A DNA stretch of 64,000 nt from Burkholderiales bacterium RIFOXYD12_FULL_59_19 (GCA_001771065.1 MESQ01000018.1:62001-126000); one strand, 5' to 3'. Counted from the stretch's first letter, positions 10,119-20,340 are shown. Notes: generated by a model not told the origin, from the letters alone. Made by a program: numbers and translations.

Positions 10119-11123
10119 TTACTTGGTGGCGTTGATACGCTCAACGATACCCTTGGGCCAGACCTTGGCGTAGTCCGAGTTCTGGTAGGTGGTTTGCACC
10201 GCTTTGCGGAACGCGTCCAGATCGGGCGTGGTGACTTGCAGGCCTTCCTTCTTGAAGAACTCCACCAGTTGTGCTTCTTCCTTGACGCGGTTTTCGTTGT
10301 TGTAGGCGGCTGCGGCTTGCGCGGCTGCCGTGACCTTTTGCTTTTGGGCCGCGTTCAGGGCATTGAAACTCTTGTTGGAGATGGCAATAAAGATGCCGTC
10401 GACCAGATGGCTGGTCAGCACGATCTGCTTGGTGACCTCATAGAACTTGGCGGCGCGTACCGAGGGCAGCGGGTTGTCCTGGCCGTCGATGGTGCCGGTC
10501 TTGAGGCCCAGGTAGACCTCGCCAAAAGCCAGTGGGGTGGCCGTGGCGCCCAGTGCTTCGCCCAGGAACAACCATTCCTTGGAGCCCGGCATACGCAACT
10601 TCACGCCTTTGAGGTCGGCCGGTGTCTTGACGTTTTTGACCTCACGCAGGTTCAACTGGCGGGTGCCCAGGTAGACCGTGGCCAGCGGGGTCACGTCCAT
10701 TTTTTCAGAGACGGTCTTGAACAGCTCGGCGCCGATGGGGCCGTTGAAAATATTCTGCTGTTGCACTGGGTCACGCACCATGTAGCCAGCGGTAAACACC
10801 GAAAACTCGGGCACCAGCTTGGCAATGTCAAAGGCTGAAATGCTCGACAGCTCCAGGTTGCCACGCGCCATGGCCGCGGGTTCCGTGCCTTGTTTGAACA
10901 ACGAGGCGTTGAGGTTGATCTGCACGTCGAATTCACCGGGCGCACTCTTTTCCAGCGCATCCTTGAACACGGTCCACATCTTGGCATGCCAGTCGTCGGG
11001 CACGGCTGGGGTAGAGATGCGCAGCACGGTTTTGGTCTGTGCCAGGCTGGGCAGCGTGACTGCGCTCAGTGCGGCTGCGGCACCCAGCAGGGTGCGGCGG
11101 CTAAAGGTGGATGGGTTGGTCAT
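10119..11123 (-). CDS. dctP: TRAP transporter periplasmic binding protein, DctP type
   Basis: 334 residues. The N-terminus carries a twin-arginine-like signal (SRRTLLGAAAALSAV, cleavage expected near SLAQ-T). The DctP family core follows, including the conserved arginine in GVKLRMPGSKEWLF that binds substrate carboxylates, and LKTGTIDGQDNPLPS. That arginine favours an acidic ligand such as a sugar acid over a neutral sugar, though sugar-binding members exist. The gene is the first transporter gene after the DHDPS-family lyase, 20 bases downstream of it, in the same operon. Confidence 0.9.
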   Translation of the reverse strand: MTNPSTFSRRTLLGAAAALSAVTLPSLAQTKTVLRISTPAVPDDWHAKMWTVFKDALEKSAPGEFDVQINLNASLFKQGTEPAAMARGNLELSSISAFDIAKLVPEFSVFTAGYMVRDPVQQQNIFNGPIGAELFKTVSEKMDVTPLATVYLGTRQLNLREVKNVKTPADLKGVKLRMPGSKEWLFLGEALGATATPLAFGEVYLGLKTGTIDGQDNPLPSVRAAKFYEVTKQIVLTSHLVDGIFIAISNKSFNALNAAQKQKVTAAAQAAAAYNNENRVKEEAQLVEFFKKEGLQVTTPDLDAFRKAVQTTYQNSDYAKVWPKGIVERINATK

Positions 11124-11143
11124 GGTGTGGTCTCCTGTGGTTG

Positions 11144-12058
11144 TTAAATGGTTTCAAGTTGTGCACCAAGGGCGCGGTAGCCTTCGCGCACCGCTTGTGC
11201 CTCGGAAGGATCCAGTGGGCAGAGCGGTGCGCGCATGTTAAGCCACATGGCGTCGCCGGTTTGCTCGGCCAGCATCTGCTTGTAGACACCGACAAAGGGC
11301 ATGTTGGGACGAATGCTCAGCAAGGCGAGCAGGGACAGGATCAACTGGCTGTCCGCGGGGCTCACCATGTGTGGGCTCTTGATCACGCGCGCCATCAGGC
11401 GCGGTGCCACGTTGGCCAGGCCGTTGATTGAGCCTGAGCCACCCGCGCACATCACTTCGGCTACATGTTGTTCGCTGCCGGTCAGGATGGACAGCGACGG
11501 GAATGCCTTGGCCAGTGCCAGTGCGTGCGCCAGACTACCGCCGCTGTCCTTGACGCCCATCACCTGCCCGGGGTGACGGCGCACCAGTTCGGCAATGGCC
11601 TCGTGCGAGAAGCCGAAGGTGCTCATGGCCGGGAAGTGGTACAGCAACAGTTTGAGCTGGTCGTCGCCGATGCCGTGCACCACTTGTGAGACCGATTCAA
11701 TGACACCCGCTTCGCGCGGCTGGTTGAAGTAAAAGGGCGGCATGAACATCTGGCGGTGCACCCCCAGGCGGGCGGCATGGCGGCCCAGTTCAATGGCATC
11801 AATCAAGGCCAGTGCGGTGGTGGTCACCAGGATCTGGTCGGCCTGAATGCCGCTACCGATCATCGATTCCAGCAGGGCTTTGCGCTCGGCCACAGAAAAG
11901 GCCGGGCCTTCACCCGTGGTGCCAAACAGGGTCACGCCGTTGCAACCGGCCGCAAGCATGTGTTTGGCATGGGCCAGGGCGCGCGGGGTGTCGAGCGCAC
12001 CGTTTGGTGCGACTGGCAGTAACAGGGCGGGCCAGAGCCCGTGGATGTCAGGGTTCAC
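11144..12058 (-). CDS. DHDPS/NAL-family aldolase or dehydratase
   Basis: 304 residues from a GTG at 12058 that overlaps the stop of the regulator gene (GTGA) and follows AAGGAA; this start matches the family length better than an ATG 14 codons upstream. The motif FGTTGEGPAFS, the active-site tyrosine in LLLYHFP and the Schiff-base lysine in VMGVKDSGG are all present. The family cleaves or dehydrates 2-keto acids through an enzyme-bound imine. In this locus the likely substrate is 2-keto-3-deoxy-L-fuconate or a 2-keto-3-deoxypentonate, giving pyruvate plus an aldehyde. A role in lysine synthesis is unlikely given the neighbours. Confidence 0.82.
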   Translation of the reverse strand: MNPDIHGLWPALLLPVAPNGALDTPRALAHAKHMLAAGCNGVTLFGTTGEGPAFSVAERKALLESMIGSGIQADQILVTTTALALIDAIELGRHAARLGVHRQMFMPPFYFNQPREAGVIESVSQVVHGIGDDQLKLLLYHFPAMSTFGFSHEAIAELVRRHPGQVMGVKDSGGSLAHALALAKAFPSLSILTGSEQHVAEVMCAGGSGSINGLANVAPRLMARVIKSPHMVSPADSQLILSLLALLSIRPNMPFVGVYKQMLAEQTGDAMWLNMRAPLCPLDPSEAQAVREGYRALGAQLETI

Positions 12059-12843
12059 GTGATGTTCCTTGGGGTTGAGGGGATTAAAGAGGGTTCCCAT
12101 TCGCTGCGCACCTGTTCCAGCGGCGCCGTCATGACGCGGTTGCGGGCGCTGTTGATGTGCTCGTCGAGCAGTTGGGTAGCGTCCAGAGCATCGCGGCGCA
12201 GCAGGGCCGCAATAAAGCGCAGGTGCTCCTGCATGGCCGGGATCAGGCGCGCCGGGGTGATGACACTGTGTTCCAGCTTGATGAGTCGGACCCGCAGGCT
12301 GTTGACACGGTAAATTTCGGACAGGATGTCATTGCCCAGGGCATCTACCAGCCGGTCGTGCAGGCCCCAGTCGACCGCCTGGGCGTCATCGAGCAGGGTG
12401 CGATCGCTGGCCAGCGGTTGATCCAGCGCGCTGGCGCGGCTCAGGATGTCCTGGTGGCTCGCTTCGATGGCTTGTAGTTCGCTGTCGCTGGCGCTGTGCA
12501 CAAAATGCTGCACCGCTTCGCGCTCGATCAGGCTGCGCACCTGAAACGCGTTGCGGATCAGCTTGAGGTCAACGTGTGCAATTTGCAGGCCGCGTTGCGG
12601 CACGGTCTTGATCAGGCCACCGGCTTCCAGCCGCGGGATCATTTCGCGCACCGCTGCCAGCGGCATGTCGAGCAGGGTCATCAGTTCACGCTGCGACACA
12701 AACTGGCCGCTGCGGATCTTGCCACTCAGGATCTGCTGGGTAAAACCCTGGTAGGCGCGCGCCCGCTGGGTGACGCCCTGGGCGTTCTCTGCCAGCGCTG
12801 TTCGCGGCGCCTTGGCACGGGCAGTTTGAACTTTGGCGCTCAT
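12055..12843 (-). CDS. GntR-family transcriptional regulator, FCD subfamily
   Basis: 262 residues. A winged helix (about residues 30-95, with SQRELMTLLDMPLAAVREMIPRLEAGGLI) is followed by an FCD effector domain (about 105-235) containing the metal-ligand pattern D..H...H (DWGLHDRLVDAL, AMQEHLRFIAAL, DEHINSAR). It starts within the fucU stop (ATGA overlap) and ends within the start of the lyase gene. As a member of the operon it probably represses both divergent arms, using a sugar acid as inducer. Two TAAC/GTTA palindromes at 13289-13315 are the best operator candidates. Confidence 0.88.
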   Translation of the reverse strand: MSAKVQTARAKAPRTALAENAQGVTQRARAYQGFTQQILSGKIRSGQFVSQRELMTLLDMPLAAVREMIPRLEAGGLIKTVPQRGLQIAHVDLKLIRNAFQVRSLIEREAVQHFVHSASDSELQAIEASHQDILSRASALDQPLASDRTLLDDAQAVDWGLHDRLVDALGNDILSEIYRVNSLRVRLIKLEHSVITPARLIPAMQEHLRFIAALLRRDALDATQLLDEHINSARNRVMTAPLEQVRSEWEPSLIPSTPRNIT

Positions 12844-13265
12844 GCGGCAATCACGCCTTTTTTGAGCAGAATGTTGCCGTAAGTGCGTAATTCGCCGGTG
12901 GCCACCACGGCAAAGGCTTGCGCTGCACGCTGGTAAAACGCCTGTCGCTCGATGGCTGCAGAGGCTTGGTGCCCCTGCTGTTGCAGCAGTGCGTCAAACT
13001 CGGCCACGGTGGCAGGGCGGGTCTGGCTGTCACCCACGATCTGCATGGTCAGCGCCGGCTGGTCGACAAAACTGTCGAGCGGCAGGACTGACAGCACCGC
13101 CTGAAGCACGGCAGGCGCTGACACGCCGGGCAGGTGAATCAGGCGTTTGCCAAGCGTGGTGGCGGGAAAGTTGGCGTCTGCCAGCACAATTTCATCACCA
13201 TGCCCCATCGAGGCCAAGGCATGGAGCAGGTCGGGCGTGAGCAGGGGGGAAATTCCAATCAGCAT
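12840..13265 (-). CDS. fucU: L-fucose mutarotase, RbsD/FucU family
   Basis: 141 residues, standard for the family. The N-terminus MLIGISPLLTPDLLHALASMGHGDEIVLADANFPA is typical of FucU, with the catalytic histidine in MGHGDE and the C-terminal TGELRTYGNILLKKG. The enzyme interconverts alpha and beta anomers of L-fucose (and some aldopentoses), supplying the anomer used by the dehydrogenase. It is the first gene of the leftward operon, facing the lactonase across a 150-base promoter region, and it strongly supports L-fucose as a substrate of the locus. Confidence 0.88.
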   Translation of the reverse strand: MLIGISPLLTPDLLHALASMGHGDEIVLADANFPATTLGKRLIHLPGVSAPAVLQAVLSVLPLDSFVDQPALTMQIVGDSQTRPATVAEFDALLQQQGHQASAAIERQAFYQRAAQAFAVVATGELRTYGNILLKKGVIAA

Positions 13266-13288
13266 GATGTCAATGGGGCGGTGAATGC

Positions 13289-13299
13289 TTAACTGTTAA
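13289..13299. promoter_or_regulatory. Candidate operator 1 of the sugar locus (TTAACtGTTAA)
   Basis: A perfect inverted repeat of 5 bp around one central base, in the divergent region between fucU and the lactonase. Its core TAAC/GTTA is shared with the second palindrome about 15 bp away. A GntR/FCD regulator is encoded in the same operon, and such proteins bind short AT-rich palindromes; assignment to it is inference. Confidence 0.5.
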
Positions 13300-13303
13300 C
13301 GAG

Positions 13304-13315
13304 CTAACATGTTAG
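13304..13315. promoter_or_regulatory. Candidate operator 2 of the sugar locus (CTAACATGTTAG)
   Basis: A perfect 12-bp palindrome in the same divergent region, with half-sites matching operator 1. Centre-to-centre distance to operator 1 is about 15 bp, so two dimers would sit on different faces of the helix or interact sideways. Confidence 0.55.
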
Positions 13316-13415
13316 TGCGATAAGAGAAATTTTGTTCCTATCGTTTACCCGCATACCCAGTTCGGCTGTGGCCCTGCAACATAGCGAGGTGTTTACCTAG
13401 ACCCGCATCGCCACC

Positions 13416-14288
13416 ATGAAAATCGACACCCACCAGCATTTCTGGCACTTTGAACCGCAGGATTTCCCCTGGATATCCGAAGACATGCCCATCTTGCGTC
13501 GGCATCAAGGCCCGGCCGACAGCCGGCCCGACATGGACCGCTGCGGCGTGCTGGGCGTGATCGCCGTACAGGCCCGGTGCGGCCCCGAAGAAACAGATTT
13601 TTTGCTGAACCTGGCGGCACACCATCCGCATATTCTGGGTGTGGTCGGCTGGACAGATCTGACCAGCACCACGCTGGAGGCGGACCTGGCGCGCTGGCAC
13701 GGTCACGCCAAGCTCAGGGGTTTTCGTCATCTGTTGCAAGACGAGCCGGACCTGGCCGCAGTGATCAACAACCCGGCTTTCAATCAGGGAATCGCCTGCC
13801 TGCAGCGCCGCCAACTAGTGTACGACGTATTGGTTTTTGCGCATCAACTGCCCAGCGTGATCGATTTTTGCGCCCGCCATGACCAGCATGCGCTGGTGCT
13901 GGACCATGTCGGCAAACCCGCAGTCCGGGATTGGCAGCAACATCCGGAGTCAAGGCGCCCATGGACACACCATTTGCAACAACTGGCGCGGCTGCCCCAT
14001 GTCAGCTGCAAACTCTCGGGGCTGGTGACCGAGGCCGACTGGCAACACCAGGACGATCCCGGCGCAGCCGACATCCAGCACATCGAGCAATGTTTTGACG
14101 TGGCCCTGGAAGCCTTCGGGCCCGCTCGCTTGATGTTCGGCTCAGACTGGCCGGTCTGCCAACTGGCTGCCGACTACCAGGGTGTTCATGCCATTGCGCA
14201 ACGCTGGGCCGCATCGCGTCTTGACCACGCGCAGCAGCAGGCGTTCTGGGGCGGCAATGCCGTGCGCATTTACGGTTTGACGATTTGA
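13416..14288 (+). CDS. COG3618 amidohydrolase, probable L-fuconolactonase
   Basis: 290 residues, beginning MKIDTHQHFWHFEPQDFPWI. The metal-binding HQHFW at the first strand, LDHVGKP near residue 165, and FGSDWPVC near residue 245 with the catalytic aspartate are the landmarks of COG3618 lactonases. Members next to fucU and an L-fucose dehydrogenase hydrolyse L-fucono-1,5-lactone (and D-arabinonolactone) to the aldonate. The gene starts the rightward arm and is followed 24 bases later by the dehydrogenase that makes its substrate. The family is firm; the substrate rests on context. Confidence 0.85.
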   Translation: MKIDTHQHFWHFEPQDFPWISEDMPILRRHQGPADSRPDMDRCGVLGVIAVQARCGPEETDFLLNLAAHHPHILGVVGWTDLTSTTLEADLARWHGHAKLRGFRHLLQDEPDLAAVINNPAFNQGIACLQRRQLVYDVLVFAHQLPSVIDFCARHDQHALVLDHVGKPAVRDWQQHPESRRPWTHHLQQLARLPHVSCKLSGLVTEADWQHQDDPGAADIQHIEQCFDVALEAFGPARLMFGSDWPVCQLAADYQGVHAIAQRWAASRLDHAQQQAFWGGNAVRIYGLTI

Positions 14289-15086
<798 letters not shown>

Positions 15087-15211
15087 TTATTAGGACCATT
15101 GGCGACACCGCGTCAAAACCGGCACGGCGACCGGGCCATGTGCGTGCGGTTTTGGGGTGAAAACACGCGCGAAAGACCGAGTACCGTACGCCGTTGTTTC
15201 AATTGGGTAGG

Positions 15212-15236
15212 CCGGATGAAGCGAAGCGCAATCCGG
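15212..15236. repeat. REP-like hairpin, copy 2
   Basis: The unit CCGGAT...ATCCGG is the same 25-base element as at 6101-6125 with three substitutions; the stem here is 6 bp. It again lies in a convergent gap, between the SDR gene and hoxJ. The rest of 15087-15249 holds nothing else I can name. Confidence 0.65.
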
Positions 15237-15249
15237 GATGGTTCAGGCA

Positions 15250-16608
15250 TCACACCAATGAAGCCATGGGCAACACCAGGGTGAACTCGGCACCCCCTTC
15301 AGGCAGGTTGGCGCAGGTCAGATGGCCACCGTGCTGCTGTACCAGGCCGTAGCTGATCGACAGGCCCAGCCCAGTGCCTTTGCCGATGCTTTTGGTGGTA
15401 AAAAACGGGTCAAAAATGCGCGACAAATGCGCCGCTGCGATGCCCGGGCCGTTGTCGGAAAAACGCAGTTGCACTTGCCGGTCCTGTTGCGTCAGGCTGA
15501 TTCGCAGTTGTGGTGCCGCAGCCCCGGCGGACGTGTTGGCGTTGGCCGCGTCTGCGGCGTTCTGGATCAAATTCATCATCACTTGCAACAACTGCCCGGC
15601 ATTGCCGCTGACATGGCAATCCGGTCCGCGCGTCCATTGAATTTCAAAATTCGGCGCCGTGCCTTTTTGCACCCAGTGAATGGCGCGCTCGACTACCGCG
15701 TTGAGCTCAACCGGGGTGATCTTGCCCTGGCTGGCGCTTGAAAAGCGTTTCAGGCCGTCGACAATGTCTGCGGTGCGCTGGGCACCCTCCAGCGTGCCTT
15801 CCATCAGTGACGGCAGGTCGTTGACCAGCGTGTCAATGCGCAATTCCTGGCGCAAGGCCTGTATCGGCGCGGGCAGGTCCAACTGGTGCACAGCCTCCAG
15901 GTAGCGGCCCAGGCGCGTGCCGTAGCGTTGCAGTACGTGCACATTACCCAGCACAAAGCTGATCGGGTTGTTGAGCTCATGCGCCACACCTGCCACCAGG
16001 CGGCCCAGCGAGGCCATTTTTTCGGAGTGCAGCAGCTGTTGCTGCGCCAGTTTCAGCGCGTCATGCGCTTCGCGCAACTGGTGGTAGGCGCGTTTGAGCT
16101 CACCCAGCGGGCGACCTACCAGTACCCTGCCGACCTGGCGTCCGGTGCTGTTGTGGCGTGGTGTGCAGCTCATGTCCACCGGCACTGGCAGGCCCTGGGC
16201 GTCGCGCAAATTGAGCTCGACCACGGCCACTTCATGTGCGGCCGCGTGGTACATGGCCAACTGCCAGCGCTGCACACTTTGCGCGTCGGCCAGTAAATCC
16301 GGCACTGGCGTGCCCAGCAGATCCTGTTCGCTGCGGCCCACCAGTTCGCACAGGGCGGCGTTGGATTCTTCGATCAGGCCATCCTGGTTGCAGGCGATCA
16401 GCACGTCGCTCATGCTCGACAGCAGACTGAAGATGAACTGTTGGGATTGTTCCAGCTGGGCGTTTTTTTCTTCCAGCTCGACCTCGTCGGTGACCAGCTT
16501 CGAGTACACCTCTTCCATCTTGTGGATCACGTCCAGCCAGGTGTCTTCGGTTACGCCTTCGAGGTCTTCGGGCGGCAAGTGCAGGGCGGGTGGCGGGCGC
16601 GGTGGCAT
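15250..16608 (-). CDS. hoxJ: Histidine kinase of the H2-sensing system, HoxJ/HupT
   Basis: 452 residues, soluble (no membrane helix). A PAS domain (about 60-170), a coiled linker, the H-box MASLGRLVAGVAHELNNPISF (phospho-accepting His near 212), N-box LIQNAADAANANT, G1 FSDNGPGIAAAH and G2 GKGTGLGLSIS are all seen. In Ralstonia the homologue complexes with the regulatory hydrogenase HoxBC and phosphorylates HoxA when H2 is absent, switching hydrogenase genes off. The order hoxA-hoxV-hoxB-hoxC-hoxJ and a 12-base gap after hoxC fit that role. Confidence 0.9.
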   Translation of the reverse strand: MPPRPPPALHLPPEDLEGVTEDTWLDVIHKMEEVYSKLVTDEVELEEKNAQLEQSQQFIFSLLSSMSDVLIACNQDGLIEESNAALCELVGRSEQDLLGTPVPDLLADAQSVQRWQLAMYHAAAHEVAVVELNLRDAQGLPVPVDMSCTPRHNSTGRQVGRVLVGRPLGELKRAYHQLREAHDALKLAQQQLLHSEKMASLGRLVAGVAHELNNPISFVLGNVHVLQRYGTRLGRYLEAVHQLDLPAPIQALRQELRIDTLVNDLPSLMEGTLEGAQRTADIVDGLKRFSSASQGKITPVELNAVVERAIHWVQKGTAPNFEIQWTRGPDCHVSGNAGQLLQVMMNLIQNAADAANANTSAGAAAPQLRISLTQQDRQVQLRFSDNGPGIAAAHLSRIFDPFFTTKSIGKGTGLGLSISYGLVQQHGGHLTCANLPEGGAEFTLVLPMASLV

Positions 16609-16620
16609 GGTTTGAGGCGT

Positions 16621-18120
16621 TCAGTGCACGGTGCACACCATGCAGGGGTCGAATGATCGCACAATGTGCTGCACCGCCACGCTGGTGTTGTCGGCGGCGT
16701 CGTCAGCGGCGCGGTCCAGGGGGGCGCCGACCAGGGCGGCCTCCAACGCACCGGGGGTTCCCGCCGCGTCGCGCGGCGAAAAGTTCCAGCTGGTGGGCGC
16801 CACGATCTGGTAGTGGCTGAGACGGCCTTTGTCAATACGCAGCCAGTGGCCCAGCGCACCGCGCGCGGCCTCGGTCAAGCCGATGCCCTGGGCCTGGTCT
16901 GGCAGGGCATGGGCCTCATAAAACGGCGCGTGCGGCTGCATAGCCAGCAGCCATTGCTCCATCAAGGGCACGATGCGCGCGATCTCCAGCAGCCTTGCCA
17001 GCACCCGGGTGCTGACGCAGCCGCCGTGGGCCAGCACTGCGGCGCGGATCAAGGGCTGGCCGTCCACCAACTGGCGTGCAATGGCGCCGGTCTCCAGCAC
17101 CTGGCCGGCCAGACGCGGTGCCTTGTTCCAGCTGTAGGCGCCGGTTTTGTCGGCTTGTGGTAGCGTGCGCCCAAGCATCGGGTGCAGGGCGGAGGCACTG
17201 GCATCTTCGGCGTACCAGGCATGGCGCGGGTCTTCGGTGATGTGCTGGGTATCGAGCGGCCGCACTTGCTGCCTGGCGGCATCCCAGACGCCGTGCGCCA
17301 GCGCATGACCACCGTCAGCCTGGGCATAGGCGCCATAGCTTAGGTAGCGGCCCGGGCCAATACCCAGCCGGGCCAGGCCGGTGTCATCGGCGATGTTCAG
17401 AAACAAGGCCAGATCGCTGCCTGCGGCGCGGCGGCGCCAGCCCTGCAGGGCGGCCAGGCTGTCGAGCGCGGCGACTTCCTCAAGTGGCGTGCCGAACAGG
17501 GTTTGCTCCAGAAAGGCGCGCATCTCGCGCACCCGCGCCAGCAGGCGCACGCGCTCGGCGGCTTCAATGGCACGTGCGCACCCGCCTGGCAGAATGGCCC
17601 CGGTGTGCGGCCATTTGCCGCCCAATGTGCCGATCAGCTCGAACCAGCGCGCCCGTGCGGCCAGCGCCTGGCGGCTGTGTATGCCGCCGCCGGTGGGGCT
17701 GCCTGCCAAGGCCGCAAAGCGCTGCTGCGCCTGCGCCTGCCAGGCGCGCCCGTGGTACGCCTTGCCGGTGAAGTCGGGCATGAAAAACAGATAAAAATGC
17801 GTCAGGTGGTCGGCCAGGTTTTCGCAGGCCAGCATCAGGTTGGTGGCCAGCATGCCGTTGGGCGGCATCACCACGCCACAGGCATTGGCCAGCGCTCGCG
17901 CTGCCGCCACCGACTGCGACACCGTGCAGATGCCGCAAATGCGCGGCACGATGGTGAGTGCGTCCATCGGCTCGCGTCCCACCAGCATCAGCTCGAAGCC
18001 ACGAAACATCGGGGCGTTGACCCGGGCTTGTGTGACCCGGCCATCGGCCACCTCAAGCTGCACCTCAAGGTCCCCCTCGACGCGGTTGAAAGGTCCAAGT
18101 ACCAGGCGGCGGGTCTTCAT
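16621..18120 (-). CDS. hoxC: Regulatory (H2-sensing) [NiFe] hydrogenase large subunit
   Basis: 499 residues. The active-site cysteines are in RICGICT (C62, C65) and DPCMVCTVH (C493, C496). The protein ends exactly at that histidine, so it needs no endopeptidase cleavage, a hallmark of sensor hydrogenases of the HoxC/HupV type. It is cytoplasmic and pairs with HoxB, detecting H2 and passing the signal to HoxJ. Its Fe(CN)2CO centre still depends on the hyp genes upstream. The gene starts immediately after hoxB. Confidence 0.93.
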   Translation of the reverse strand: MKTRRLVLGPFNRVEGDLEVQLEVADGRVTQARVNAPMFRGFELMLVGREPMDALTIVPRICGICTVSQSVAAARALANACGVVMPPNGMLATNLMLACENLADHLTHFYLFFMPDFTGKAYHGRAWQAQAQQRFAALAGSPTGGGIHSRQALAARARWFELIGTLGGKWPHTGAILPGGCARAIEAAERVRLLARVREMRAFLEQTLFGTPLEEVAALDSLAALQGWRRRAAGSDLALFLNIADDTGLARLGIGPGRYLSYGAYAQADGGHALAHGVWDAARQQVRPLDTQHITEDPRHAWYAEDASASALHPMLGRTLPQADKTGAYSWNKAPRLAGQVLETGAIARQLVDGQPLIRAAVLAHGGCVSTRVLARLLEIARIVPLMEQWLLAMQPHAPFYEAHALPDQAQGIGLTEAARGALGHWLRIDKGRLSHYQIVAPTSWNFSPRDAAGTPGALEAALVGAPLDRAADDAADNTSVAVQHIVRSFDPCMVCTVH

Positions 18121-19122
18121 TTAACGCTGCCGCATGTTGCGCGAGGCGGGTGGCAGTACCACATGGTCACTGCGCGAATTGACCTTGACACGTTTGGGCG
18201 TGGCACTTTTGGACAGCGAGGCCAGCGCCACAAACCAGGCTTTGGGCATGTCGGTGGGCAGGCCCACCGGAATGCCCGCCAGTTTGGCTGTGAGGTGAAA
18301 GGCGTGCCCCGGACTCTGAAAACCCGGCGCGGTGCAGTTGATGCAGGCAAAGCCGCCGCGCAGGCAGCTGCCATCGCCGTTCCAGAGCCGGGTGTTGCAG
18401 TCGGCGTGCGCCTGGGTACCCTTGCAGCCCATGTTTTCCATCAGGCAGCCCAGGTCGGTGGGTTGGGCTGCGCTGGCCTTGTACTCGTAATACTCGTTGC
18501 GCGGGCAGCCGTGGTGCACCAGTTGGTCGGCATAAAAGCGCGGCCGCCCCAGCGGGTCAAGGTTGAGCGCGCCAAACTGATCCGCAACCAGCAGCATCAG
18601 TGTGTCGAGGACCCAGCCGGGGTGGGTCGGGCAGCCGGCTATGTTGACCACCGGCATACCGCCCCGGGCGCAAAAGTCACGACCGAGCAGACCGCCGATC
18701 TGCTCGTCCTCAAATTGCAGGCCACAGGCATCGGTGGGGTTGCAACCGCTGGCGCTGATGCCGCCCCAGGCGGCGCAACTGCCCACCGCCAGCACATGCG
18801 TGGCCACCTTTGCTAACTGCTCGATCCAGCGCATCATGGACACATCGGTGCCGGCCAGCAGGTGAAAGCGGCCGCTATGGTAGGGCCCGCGCAGCACGGC
18901 ACCCTCAATACACAGCGCGTCCAGGCGGGTGCGCCCGGACAGGCAGTCTTGCAAAATGCCAAGCAGGTCCTGCTGGTTTTCAAGCGACAGGCTGGGGTGC
19001 CACAGCAGGTGGATGCCGCTGTTTTTGAGCAGCGCCGGGAAATCTGCGGTGTCGGCGCACAGCAGCGACATGCTGCAGCCGCCGCAGCCGCCCGATTGAA
19101 GCCATAACACGTTGAAAGTCAT
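18121..19122 (-). CDS. hoxB: Regulatory (H2-sensing) [NiFe] hydrogenase small subunit
   Basis: 333 residues starting MTFNVLWLQSGGCGGCSMS, with no twin-arginine leader, as expected for the cytoplasmic sensor hydrogenase. Cysteines for three Fe-S clusters are recognisable: CGGCS plus VGSCAAWGG and IAGCPTHPG for the proximal cluster, and later HHGCPRNEYYEY, MGCKG and FACINCTAPGF for the medial and distal clusters. It carries electrons between HoxC and the HoxJ kinase complex. It abuts hoxC with no gap. Confidence 0.92.
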   Translation of the reverse strand: MTFNVLWLQSGGCGGCSMSLLCADTADFPALLKNSGIHLLWHPSLSLENQQDLLGILQDCLSGRTRLDALCIEGAVLRGPYHSGRFHLLAGTDVSMMRWIEQLAKVATHVLAVGSCAAWGGISASGCNPTDACGLQFEDEQIGGLLGRDFCARGGMPVVNIAGCPTHPGWVLDTLMLLVADQFGALNLDPLGRPRFYADQLVHHGCPRNEYYEYKASAAQPTDLGCLMENMGCKGTQAHADCNTRLWNGDGSCLRGGFACINCTAPGFQSPGHAFHLTAKLAGIPVGLPTDMPKAWFVALASLSKSATPKRVKVNSRSDHVVLPPASRNMRQR

Positions 19123-19134
19123 CGCAATTTCCTT

Positions 19135-20323
19135 TCAGGTGGTGACTGTACAGCTGACGCAGGGGTCAAAGGCGGCTGCCAGCATGGCGGCGGGCGCCTG
19201 GTCGTTGCTGGCCAGTGCCGCCACCGCCTGGGCCAATGCGCCTTGCGGGTGAAAGTTCCACTCGGTGGGCGCCAGCACGCGGTAATCAAGCACGCCGTCC
19301 GAAGCGTCCAGTTGCACCCAGTGCAGCAACAGCCCGCGCGCCATTTCACACCAGCCCAGCGCCTGGCCTTGCGCCAGCCACAGGGCACCCGTGGACAGCA
19401 TGCCCCCGGCGCCAGTGGCATCCGGGTCATCCGAAGCGCCCGACGCGACCTGGGCCAGGGCCAGTAATTCCAGCCAGCGCGCGCTCAGGCGCCACCAGGC
19501 ACTGCGCGGCACACCTTGTTGCTGGGGGCTGTGGCGCAGCCGTGTCCAGGGGCCGTTCTCGGCGCATTGCCCGCGCCAGACGGGGTGTTGCACAAAGCCG
19601 CTTTGGTGCACCATGGCCTGCGCCAGTTCGATCAAGCGCTGTTTTTGCTGCATGGGGTCCTGATGCAATACCTGCAGGCCATGGGCCGGAATGTGCAGGC
19701 GACTGGCCAGGGGGTACCAGGCACTTAAAAACCGGGCTGGTGGCAAACGCTCGGCCTGCGCCTGGCACCAGTGGGCAAAGGCTTCTGGCGCCGCACAAGC
19801 TTGCAGCCATTGGCCGATGGACTGGCCCAGAATGCGGTCTTCGAGCCAGGCGCGCAATTGGCCCAATTGATCCAATGCGGCCGATGCATCAGTGGGTGCC
19901 TGCCTGGCGAACAGGGGCAGCGGGCAGCCGCGCAGCCAGTGCAGGTCGGGGCCTGCGACATCCGCTTCAGGCAGGCGTTGTGGCCAGTCGAGCGCCATGC
20001 TGCGCAGGTGGTCGCGCGCGGTTTCCAGCCACAGCGCAAAGGGTGGGCGGGCTGTGTCCCGGGTTTGTCCTTGTGCAGCAGCCAGAGCCAAGGCAGCCGC
20101 CCGCTGATGGGCATGGGCGCACAGGCTGAAGACACTGCCCAGGCGGTGCACCACGTCATCGCCGCGCTGGCCGCGCAGCAACTGCCCGAGCCGGCCATCG
20201 CTGAGCACCGGGCGCTGACCCAGCACGCCGGGCTGGGCGCCGGGACGCAGCGCGTACTCGCCAGCGAACGTGTCCCAGCGGGGCGGGGGGGGTGCTGCAG
20301 TTTCCATGACCGGTGCCGCCGGG

Positions 20324-20340
<17 letters not shown>
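19135..20340 (-). CDS. hoxV: HoxV/HupK-type hydrogenase accessory protein
   Basis: 401 residues. The C-terminus AAFDPCVSCTVTT imitates the second nickel-binding motif of hydrogenase large subunits, and VLAPTEWNFHPQGALAQAV also matches that fold. The first motif (RICGxC) is absent, so it cannot hold a NiFe centre alone. HupK/HoxV proteins are thought to be scaffolds for transferring the Fe(CN)2CO group during assembly. The start could be 20340, overlapping hoxA by 17 bases, or the Met codon at 20307; neither has a strong ribosome binding site. Confidence 0.78.

Noticed and set aside
17503-18816. A 437-codon plus-strand frame opposite hoxB/hoxC
   Set aside because: Shadow of the sensor hydrogenase genes; low-complexity translation with no motif.
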